Source: Actinomadura chibensis NBRC 106107
GTDB lineage: Bacteria; Actinomycetota; Actinomycetes; Streptosporangiales; Streptosporangiaceae
Assembly: GCF_001552135.1 (NCBI RefSeq)
Contig: NZ_BCQP01000010.1
Span: 62,001-126,000 of the forward strand
Direction of reading: 5' to 3'
DNA length: 64,000 nucleotides
Shown piece after piece: positions 57,810 to 64,000 of this stretch (positions are counted from its first letter, which is position 1; every line of letters starts with the position of its first letter). The notes below the pieces were generated by a model. It did not search any database. It was not told the origin of the DNA and worked only from the letters and a program-made list of their open reading frames with translations. Both the position numbers and the translations under genes were made by a program.

Positions 57810-57912
57810 GCCGGACGGCGACCCCGCGGCCGGTGCGACGCGGCGGTCGGCGGCACGGCCGCCCGCCGCCACCGGTCGGGGGATCCCGATGAATTGGAGA
57901 AGGGAACAGCCG

Positions 57913-59064
57913 GTGAGTTCACTGACCGCCGAGCGACTGCGAGTGACGGTCCTGTCGGCCGCGCTCGACGACGAGGTGCGGATGTCGTTCTCAAGCCTGC
58001 GCTCGCGCCGGACCTGCATCGTCGAAGTCGAGGCCGGCGGCCTGGTCGGCGTCGGCGAGAGCTGGATCAACTATCCCGACTGGGGATACCGCGAGCGCGT
58101 GGCGACGCTGTGCGAGGGCATCGCCCCCCACCTCCTCGGCACGGACGTCTCCGATCCGGTCGCGGTGCAGGAGAGGCTGACCGCCGCGACGCTGTCCATC
58201 GGCCGCCAGTGGGGCGCCCTCGGTCCCATCTGGCAGGCGGTCAGCGGCGTGGACCTGGCGCTGTGGGATCTTCGGGGCAAGGCCGAGGGCAAACCCGTCG
58301 CCGCCCTGCTCGCGCCCGCCCCGGCGAGGACGTCGGCGCCCGCCTACGCCAGCGGCATCGGCCCCGACCGGGTGGACCACTGGTGCAAGATCGCCCTCGC
58401 CGACGGGTTCGCGGCGGCGAAGGTCAAGCTGGGCTTCGGAGCGGAGCGGGACCGGGCGACCCTGCGGACCGCGTCGGCGGTCCTCGGCGCGGACGTCGGC
58501 CTGCTCGCCGACGTCAACCAGGGCTGGACGGTCGACGAGGCGTGCGAGATGGCCCCGGACCTGCGCGCCCACCAGGTGAGATGGCTGGAGGAGCCCATCG
58601 CCGGCAACCGGCTGGAGGACCTTGAGGAGCTGGCGGACCGGACCGGCCTGCCCCTCGCCACCGGCGAGAACACCTACGGCCTGGCGCAACTGCTGCGCTA
58701 CACCGCCTCCCCGGCCGTTGGCACGATCCAACCGGACCTGGCCAAGTGCGGCGGGATCACCATCGCCTCCCGTGTCGCGGCCCGCGCCGCCGAGACCGGC
58801 ACGGCGCTCGCCCCGCACTGCTACGGCTCCGCGGTCGGCATCGCGGCGAGCCTCCACCTGGCCGCGGCCTTCCCGGACGTCGGCCCCGTCGAACTGGACG
58901 TCCGCGACAACCCGTTCCGCACCGAGCTCATCTCCCCGGCCCTCCGCCTGGACGGAGGCAGGCTGGACATCCCGACCGGGCCCGGACTGGGCTTCGACCT
59001 CGACCGCGACACCGTGACCCGATACCGGATCCACCAGGAGGAGCGCACCCGCCATGACCTCTGA
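57913..59064 (+). CDS. Mandelate racemase/muconate lactonizing enzyme-family dehydratase
   Basis: 383 residues from the GTG at 57913, with GGAGAAGGG upstream; the ATG at 57889 would add eight residues. Enolase-superfamily residues are visible: AAKVKLGFG with the catalytic Lys pair, LADVNQGW (metal Asp), WLEEPI (metal Glu), ATGENTYG (metal Glu), PDLAKCGGI and ALAPHCYGSAVG (His). The family removes a proton alpha to a carboxylate, for dehydration, racemisation or cycloisomerisation of an acid. With the KDPG-type aldolase it could be a sugar-acid dehydratase, but an aromatic-acid role is not excluded. Confidence 0.93.
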   Translation: MSSLTAERLRVTVLSAALDDEVRMSFSSLRSRRTCIVEVEAGGLVGVGESWINYPDWGYRERVATLCEGIAPHLLGTDVSDPVAVQERLTAATLSIGRQWGALGPIWQAVSGVDLALWDLRGKAEGKPVAALLAPAPARTSAPAYASGIGPDRVDHWCKIALADGFAAAKVKLGFGAERDRATLRTASAVLGADVGLLADVNQGWTVDEACEMAPDLRAHQVRWLEEPIAGNRLEDLEELADRTGLPLATGENTYGLAQLLRYTASPAVGTIQPDLAKCGGITIASRVAARAAETGTALAPHCYGSAVGIAASLHLAAAFPDVGPVELDVRDNPFRTELISPALRLDGGRLDIPTGPGLGFDLDRDTVTRYRIHQEERTRHDL

Positions 59065-60493
59065 CCCGACCGCCCTGCTTCCCCGGGCCGGGGGCGCCTG
59101 CGCCGCCGCCGTCGTGGCGGGGACGCCCCGCGGCGGCATCGTCCACGACGTCCCGGACCCCGCGACCGGGGACCGCTACGACCGGGTCGGGTGGGCCTCG
59201 CCGGGCGACGCGCACGACGCCGTCGAGGCGGCCCGGGCCGCCTTCGCGGGGTGGGCGGGCGCCCGGCCGCGACTTCGCGCGCGGGCGCTGCGCGCCGTCG
59301 CCGCCGACATCCGCGACCACGCCGACGCCCTCGCCGTCCTCATCACGCGCGAGACCGGCAAGCGGGTCGCGGAGGCGCGGGCGGAGGCGATGTTCTCGGC
59401 CGAGTACTTCGACTGGTTCGCCGACGCCGCGACCACACCCGCCGGGACCCACCTGCTGAAGGACGACAAGAGGTACCTCGTCGCGAGCCGACCGGTCGGA
59501 GTGGTCGCCGCGGTCACGCCGTGGAACTTCCCGCTGTCCATCCCCGCCCGCAAGGTCGCCGCCGCGCTCGCGGCCGGCTGCCCCGTCGTGCTGAAGCCGT
59601 CCGAACTCGCGCCGCTGTCGGCCGCCGCCCTGCTGGCGCTCATCGAGCGGCACACGCCCGCCGGTCTCGTGAACCTCGTCAACGGCGACGGAGAGGAGCT
59701 CATCGGCCCCCTGGTCGACCACCCGGACATCGCGGCGATCACCTTCACCGGGTCCACGCGCGTCGGCACGCTGGTGGCGCGGCGGGCGATGAGGACCATG
59801 ACGCGCGTCACCATGGAACTGGGCGGGACGGCCCCCTTCATCATCGACGCGGACGCCGACGTCGACCTCGCGCTCGACGTCCTCCTCGTGGCCAAGTTCA
59901 GGAACAACGGGGCCTCCTGCATCGCGGCCAACAACGTCTACATCCACCACGACCTCTACGACGAAGTCCTCTCAGCGCTCGCGGGACGTATCTCGTCGCT
60001 CAGGGTGGGAGCGCCCGACGACGACTCCACCGATGTCGGGCCGCTCCTGCGCCGCGAACACGCCGATCGGCTCCACTCGCTCGTCGCCGAGGCCGAGCGG
60101 CGGGGATGCCGGACGTGGCGCGCCGAGACTCCGGACCGGGGCTGGTACTTCCCGCCCACCCTGGTCGCCGCCTCGCCCCGGATCTCCCTGTGGTCGGAGG
60201 AGATCTTCGGGCCCGTGTGCGCCGTGCGTCCCTTCCGGCTCCTCGACGACGTCGTCCGCGAAGTGAACTCCCGGGGCGCCGGCCTGGCCGCCTACATCGT
60301 GTCCGCCGACACCGAGCGGAGCCTCACGACCGCCGCGCGCCTCAAGGCCGGGATCGTGGGGATCAACAACGGGGCACCGAACACGCCCGAAGTCCCGTTC
60401 GGCGGCGTCGGCCTCTCCGGCACCGGCAGCGAAGGCGGCCTGGAGGGGATGCGCGAGTTCCTGGAGCCGCAGACGGTCGCGCTGGCCCGGTGA
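59054..60493 (+). CDS. NAD(P)-dependent aldehyde dehydrogenase (succinate-semialdehyde type)
   Basis: 479 residues. The ALDH fold has VTPWNFPLSIPARKVAAALA, FTGSTRVG, the general-base Glu in MELGGTAPF and the catalytic Cys in NNGASCIAAN. The C-terminal PFGGVGLSGTGSEGG is typical. The pattern is closest to succinate-semialdehyde or alpha-ketoglutarate-semialdehyde dehydrogenases, consistent with oxidising the aldehyde from an aldolase/dehydratase route. It overlaps the dehydratase gene by 11 bases. Confidence 0.96.
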   Translation: MTSDPTALLPRAGGACAAAVVAGTPRGGIVHDVPDPATGDRYDRVGWASPGDAHDAVEAARAAFAGWAGARPRLRARALRAVAADIRDHADALAVLITRETGKRVAEARAEAMFSAEYFDWFADAATTPAGTHLLKDDKRYLVASRPVGVVAAVTPWNFPLSIPARKVAAALAAGCPVVLKPSELAPLSAAALLALIERHTPAGLVNLVNGDGEELIGPLVDHPDIAAITFTGSTRVGTLVARRAMRTMTRVTMELGGTAPFIIDADADVDLALDVLLVAKFRNNGASCIAANNVYIHHDLYDEVLSALAGRISSLRVGAPDDDSTDVGPLLRREHADRLHSLVAEAERRGCRTWRAETPDRGWYFPPTLVAASPRISLWSEEIFGPVCAVRPFRLLDDVVREVNSRGAGLAAYIVSADTERSLTTAARLKAGIVGINNGAPNTPEVPFGGVGLSGTGSEGGLEGMREFLEPQTVALAR

Positions 60494-60567
60494 CGGACGG
60501 ACGATTAGCGCTGTGGCCTTCGGGAACGGAAGGACGGCAGGGAACCGGGAGGTGATCGGGGGGCACG

Positions 60568-61956
60568 TTGTCGCGTCCGTCGATCCGGGTGCGGGACACG
60601 GCCGTCGCCGCGCTCGTGGCGGTCGTGGTGCTCACGGTGCTGGCGGTGGGATTCGACCTGGCGCTTCGGGACCGGGAGCACGACTACCTGCTGAGCGAGG
60701 TCCGCGTGCGGACCCAGCGCGTGACCGCCGACCTGCGCCAGGGGACGCTGCGGAACCCGATTCCCGTGGAGCGCGGGGATCCCACGCTGATCCAGGTCGT
60801 CGACGCCGACCGGCGGGTCGTCAACGCGACCCCCACGGTGGCCGGGCGCCCGCCGCTGAGTTCCGTGGTCCCGCCGCCGACGGCGCGGCTGCAGCACTTC
60901 GTCACCTGCTCGGTGCCCGGTGAGGGATGCCTGGCGATGCAGGTCGTCCGGGTCACGGCCGCGTCCCGGACGATGGTCGTCTACGGTGCCCGGCCCGTCC
61001 CGGCCCTGCTGATCGGCCGGCGCCTGGAGTGGATCCTGGCCGCCTTCGTCGTGGCCGTGTCGGCCCTAATCGCCTGGGCGACCTGGCGCGTCGTGGGCGG
61101 CACGCTGCGCCCGGTCGAGCAGATCCGGGCCCGGTTCGGCGAGATCACCGGCAGCGACCTGTCCATGCGGGTGCCCGAGCCGCCGGGGGACGACGAGATC
61201 GCCCGGCTGGCGCGCACCGCGAACTCGGCCCTGGAACGGCTGGAGCAGTCCGGACGTCGGCAGCGCCAGTTCACCACCGACGCCGCGCACGAACTGCGCA
61301 CCCCGCTGGCCGGGTTGCGCGTCAGCCTTGAGGAACTGGTCATGAACTGCGACTCCCCGGAGACCACCGTCCCCGCGCGGGAGGCCCTCGCCGCCGCCGG
61401 ACGGCTGGAGACGCTCGTGCGGGATCTGCTGTTCCTCACCCAGATCGGGGCCGACCCGGTCGACCGCGAACCGCTCGACCTCAGCTCCCTGGCCGCCGCC
61501 GAGATCCGCGCGCGGCGGACTCCGGGGCGCGGCGCGACCGGTGGGCCCCCGTCCGAGGTCCCGATCCGTGCCGAGTTGAGCGGCGGAGTGCGGGTCCTGG
61601 GCGAACTCGGGATGCTCAGCCGCCTGCTGAACAACCTGCTGGACAACGCCCAGCGCTACGCCGCCACCGCCGTCACGGTCACCCTCGCCGCGCGGGGCGG
61701 CGACGCGGTGCTGACGGTCGCCGACGACGGCCCCGGCATCCCTCCGGCCGACCGGGAGCGGGTCTTCGGCCGCTTCGTCCGGCTCGACACCGCGCGCGAC
61801 CGCGAGGCCGGCGGCACGGGCCTCGGCCTGGCGATCGCGCGCGACATCGCCGCACTGCACCGGGGAACCCTGGAGATCGGGGACGGCGCTCAAGGAGCCG
61901 AGTTCACGCTGCGGATCCCTCTCGCCCCCGAACGATCCGACGACGGTGAACGGTGA
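60568..61956 (+). CDS. Membrane-bound sensor histidine kinase (orphan)
   Basis: 462 residues from a TTG at 60568 preceded by GGGGGG. Two membrane helices (about 12-32 and 152-172) enclose an extracytoplasmic sensor domain. HAMP follows (GGTLRPVEQIRARFGEITGS). HisKA has the phospho-His in DAAHELRTPLAGLR. The HATPase has LLNNLLDNAQRYA, ADDGPGIP and GGTGLGLAIARDI. No response regulator gene lies on either side in this window, so the partner is elsewhere. Confidence 0.95.
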   Translation: MSRPSIRVRDTAVAALVAVVVLTVLAVGFDLALRDREHDYLLSEVRVRTQRVTADLRQGTLRNPIPVERGDPTLIQVVDADRRVVNATPTVAGRPPLSSVVPPPTARLQHFVTCSVPGEGCLAMQVVRVTAASRTMVVYGARPVPALLIGRRLEWILAAFVVAVSALIAWATWRVVGGTLRPVEQIRARFGEITGSDLSMRVPEPPGDDEIARLARTANSALERLEQSGRRQRQFTTDAAHELRTPLAGLRVSLEELVMNCDSPETTVPAREALAAAGRLETLVRDLLFLTQIGADPVDREPLDLSSLAAAEIRARRTPGRGATGGPPSEVPIRAELSGGVRVLGELGMLSRLLNNLLDNAQRYAATAVTVTLAARGGDAVLTVADDGPGIPPADRERVFGRFVRLDTARDREAGGTGLGLAIARDIAALHRGTLEIGDGAQGAEFTLRIPLAPERSDDGER

Positions 61957-61966
61957 CGCGGCCGGT

Positions 61967-63661
61967 TCAGGAGCCGAGCCAGGGGAGGGTGAAGCGGGTG
62001 AAGACGATGCCGCCGGTGCCGCCGATCTCGTAGAGGTCGCCGATGGAGCCGTCGGCGAGCACGGCCATCGTGGAGTAGCCGGCGGCGCCCGGCTTGAGCA
62101 GGGCGTGGCGGGGCCAGCTCGCGCCGTCGTCCGAGCTGAGGCGGACGGTGAGGTCGGTCCGCGAAGCCGCCGCGTTGTTGCTGTGCAGGGCGGCGGCCGT
62201 CAGCGGTGGGGCCCCCGCGTCCGGCGGCAGGTAGGAGATCTCGTCGCCGTTGCAGCGCGGGTCGATCAGGCCGCTGTTCCAGGACGCCCCGAAGGGCGCG
62301 GTCACGTCCGCGGCGGTGGCGTACCAGCGGTTCCCGTCGGTGTCGGAGCGCATGTTCTGGGCGATCCGCCCGGTGGAGCGCTGCACGGCCTTGCTCTCGT
62401 TCACGCCGGACCCGGCGGTCGTCCCGTTGCGCCATGTCGCGCCGTGGTCGTCGGAGTAGATGTTGGACGCGTGCGAGACGCCGCCGTCCCGGAACACGAT
62501 CGGCTGGACGAGGCGCCCGGACGCGAGCTGGATCCCGTGCCCGGACGAGGCGAACATGCCCGCCCACTCCGGCCTGCGGACCTGGGGGTTGAGGTCCACC
62601 GGGGCGCTCCACGTCGCGCCGTCGTCGGTGGAGGCGATGTAGCGGATGTGGGTGTTGGTGGTGGAGGTCTCCGACGTGTCGCCGGGCGTGGAGCCGAAGT
62701 AGCCGACACCGGGCCCGGGCGAGTAGGTGAAGAAGCAGAAGATCGTTCCGGTCACGCGGTCGACCAGCAGGCTCGGATCGCCGTACCCCTCGGACGCGGT
62801 GGGCGCCTTCGCGATGATCCTCGGGCGGCTGAAGGTCGCGCCTCCGTCGGTGCTGCGGGCCATCGCGATCCGGATGTCGTTGGTGCCGCCGCCGAGGTCG
62901 TAGCTGCCGTCGACGCGTGCGTCCATCGCGGCGATCACGGCGCCGCCGTTGCCCACGGCGAGCGCCGGGATGCGGACGGACTTCGCGGCCTTGCCCAGCC
63001 CGTCGATCACGGTGGACGTGGTCAGGACGGTCTGCGCGTTCATCCCCGGCCTCCCGGCGCCGAGCCCGCAGCCGGACCTCCCGGCGAGGGTGCGCCGCCA
63101 GGACCCGGCGGAGACCTGGAGCGTGTAGGGGGTGCCGTCCGGGACCGTCCAGGAGAGGCCGTCGTGGCCGGACCCCGCGGGAACGGCCACGTTCCAGGAC
63201 GAGCCGGAGCGTCCGGGCCAGGTGACGGTGAAGTCGCGGGACGCGGGCGAGCGGTTGTCCAGGACGAGGCGCAACCGGTGCCGGGCGCCGCAGTCCATGG
63301 CGGTGCGGGCGCTCAGCGCGTCCGAGCAGTCGAGGACGCCGGAGTCGGTCTGGTCGAAGCCCCGCGGAGTCGTCGTCCGGAAGGTGTAGGCGGTCCCGGA
63401 CGGCCGGGTGAAGTGGAAGTGGGCGCTGTCGCCCGGCGCGACCTCGGCGGTCCAGGCGCCGACGCCGGGCCAGGTCAGGGTGAACGCGGTGGGGGAGGAG
63501 GACCGGTTGGTCACGGTCTCCTGGATGCGGCTGGACGTGCAGTCGGTCGTCACGACGGCGGACTCCCCGGCGGCGGCGTGTGCCGGGACGGCGAGGGCGG
63601 TCGGCGCGACGGTGGTGACCCCCGCCACGAGGACGGCGCGGGTTCTGGAGGACGGGCGCAT
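61967..63661 (-). CDS. Secreted exo-sialidase-like glycosidase
   Basis: 564 residues. A Sec signal (MRPSSRTRAVLVAGVTTVAP) is followed by two Ig-like segments (about 35-200) with TAFTLTWPGVGAWTAEV and DFTVTWPGRSGSSWNVAV. The C-terminal propeller (about 205-564) has the sialidase FRIP-like VRIPALAV and four Asp-boxes: STDGGATF, STDDGATW, SDDHGATW and SSDDGASW. It should cleave terminal sialic acids outside the cell. AAGGAG precedes the ATG, and an inverted repeat lies in its promoter. Confidence 0.95.
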   Translation of the reverse strand: MRPSSRTRAVLVAGVTTVAPTALAVPAHAAAGESAVVTTDCTSSRIQETVTNRSSSPTAFTLTWPGVGAWTAEVAPGDSAHFHFTRPSGTAYTFRTTTPRGFDQTDSGVLDCSDALSARTAMDCGARHRLRLVLDNRSPASRDFTVTWPGRSGSSWNVAVPAGSGHDGLSWTVPDGTPYTLQVSAGSWRRTLAGRSGCGLGAGRPGMNAQTVLTTSTVIDGLGKAAKSVRIPALAVGNGGAVIAAMDARVDGSYDLGGGTNDIRIAMARSTDGGATFSRPRIIAKAPTASEGYGDPSLLVDRVTGTIFCFFTYSPGPGVGYFGSTPGDTSETSTTNTHIRYIASTDDGATWSAPVDLNPQVRRPEWAGMFASSGHGIQLASGRLVQPIVFRDGGVSHASNIYSDDHGATWRNGTTAGSGVNESKAVQRSTGRIAQNMRSDTDGNRWYATAADVTAPFGASWNSGLIDPRCNGDEISYLPPDAGAPPLTAAALHSNNAAASRTDLTVRLSSDDGASWPRHALLKPGAAGYSTMAVLADGSIGDLYEIGGTGGIVFTRFTLPWLGS

Positions 63662-63680
63662 GGCCTCACTCCTTGGGGTA

Positions 63681-63702
63681 GGACATGGGATGTAGGATGT
63701 CC
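63681..63702. promoter_or_regulatory. Inverted repeat upstream of the sialidase gene
   Basis: GGACAT (63681-63686) and ATGTCC (63697-63702) flank a 10-bp spacer that itself contains GGATGT. The site is 20-41 bases before the sialidase ATG, in the 78-base gap after the GntR/FCD gene, where an operator would block transcription. Confidence 0.45.
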
Positions 63703-63739
63703 CTCGATGGAGTGAAGCTAGGCCCGGCGGCGGGGACCG

Positions 63740-64000
63740 TCAAGCCCGGGTCTCGCCCCCGGCGGCTCCGACCGCGCTGTCGTCGCGGGCGCTGTCGTCG
63801 CGGGCCTGGTCGAGGCGGGCGCGGATGCCGCGGAAGTGCGCGGCCATCGCGGTGGCGGCGCGCTCGCGGTCGCCCGCGCGCAGCGCCTCGTAGATGTCGC
63901 GGTGCCGCTCGGCGACGTCGGCCGCCTCCTGCTCCACCGGCGCGAGGTCGTGCTGGAGCGTCCGGTACACGTCCCAGAACGCGCCGAGGAGCTGGTTGAC
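63740..64000 (-). CDS. C-terminal part of a GntR/FCD-family regulator (partial)
   Basis: About 86 residues are visible, running off the right edge. The FCD-domain end VAERHRDIYEALRAGDRERAATAM then AAHFRGIRARLDQ is clear, with the metal-ligand His in ERHRDIYEALRAGD. The DNA-binding half lies outside the window. It is immediately upstream of the sialidase gene on the same strand and probably regulates it, perhaps in response to a sialic acid (inference). Confidence 0.8.
   Translation of the reverse strand, partial: VNQLLGAFWDVYRTLQHDLAPVEQEAADVAERHRDIYEALRAGDRERAATAMAAHFRGIRARLDQARDDSARDDSAVGAAGGETRA

Noticed and set aside
54324..58070. Upstream extension of the GntR regulator frame to 1248 codons
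   Set aside because: Everything before the regulator start is antisense to the ABC transporter and dehydratase genes and lacks domain signal.
1..64000. CRISPR arrays, rRNA, tRNA, insertion sequences or prophage genes
   Set aside because: I saw no regularly spaced repeats, no recognisable RNA gene and no transposase, integrase or phage structural motif. tRNA detection by eye is weak, so a covariance-model scan would be needed to exclude one.

Overview
The window is about 64 kb of very GC-rich DNA. Short GTGA/ATGA gene overlaps, many GTG starts, actinomycete-type families (AfsR/SARP regulator, WD40 Ser/Thr kinase, ECF sigma factor with a SnoaL tail, TerD paralogues) and a modular polyketide synthase point to a filamentous actinomycete. 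A Streptosporangiales/Thermomonosporaceae-like genome is my inference from gene content only. I recognised no rRNA, tRNA, CRISPR array, transposase or phage gene.

Layout. (1) 1-1800: end of a membrane protein, a ChrB-type protein, and a VIT1/CCC1 iron transporter preceded by two iron-box-like sites. (2) 1812-9237, minus strand: one tightly coupled operon of nitrilase-fold amidase, C45 acyltransferase/amidohydrolase, alpha/beta hydrolase, siderophore ABC transporter (ATPase, lipoprotein, fused FecCD permease) and an FhuF-like ferric reductase. It looks like an import, reduce and cleave system for a foreign amide-containing siderophore, with a divergent TetR gene. (3) 10.4-12.2 kb: a quinone-oxidoreductase-like gene and an unknown membrane-anchored protein. 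(4) 12.3-18.5 kb: an AfsR-like SARP with heptamer direct repeats upstream, a GAF-GAF histidine kinase and two response regulators.

(5) 18.6-33.1 kb: a compact biosynthetic cluster. The plus-strand arm holds a 31-codon ORF coupled to an SGNH hydrolase, a second small basic ORF, a NodU/SxtI-type carbamoyltransferase, an SxtJ-like membrane protein and a P450. The minus-strand arm holds a DUF5988 protein, a single-module PKS (KS-AT-DH-KR-ACP), an AveC-like spirocyclase and an FAD monooxygenase, with a separate HTH/TPR regulator. An AGCGGTAA motif occurs upstream of both the regulator and the plus-strand operon. The expected product is a carbamoylated, oxidatively tailored polyketide; its structure cannot be read from the sequence.

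(6) 33.5-36.9 kb: a small tellurite/stress island (two TerD genes, one TerB) around a BlaI-type repressor and a short BlaR1-like M56 protease. Each ter gene carries a CTACA-NN-TGTAG operator, which suggests a BlaI-controlled Ter regulon. (7) 33.1-49.4 kb also holds five decayed genes: a LuxR response regulator, an FAD monooxygenase, a beta-propeller lectin, a monoamine oxidase tail and an agmatine deiminase. Between them are intact genes: WD40 kinase, fascin-like secreted repeat protein, TetR/Rieske oxygenase/SDR group, sigma factor and ankyrin-DUF5990 protein.

(8) 49.3-60.5 kb: two divergent operons. One runs GntR, epimerase, KDPG-type aldolase, cyclase, RidA, CocE hydrolase. The other runs a TauA/SsuA-type ABC transporter, an enolase-superfamily dehydratase and an aldehyde dehydrogenase. 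They share an intergenic region with palindromic TTACATG(T/C)AA sites, so they probably form one catabolic regulon for an acid that I cannot identify. (9) 60.5-64 kb: an orphan histidine kinase, a secreted sialidase and the end of a GntR/FCD regulator.
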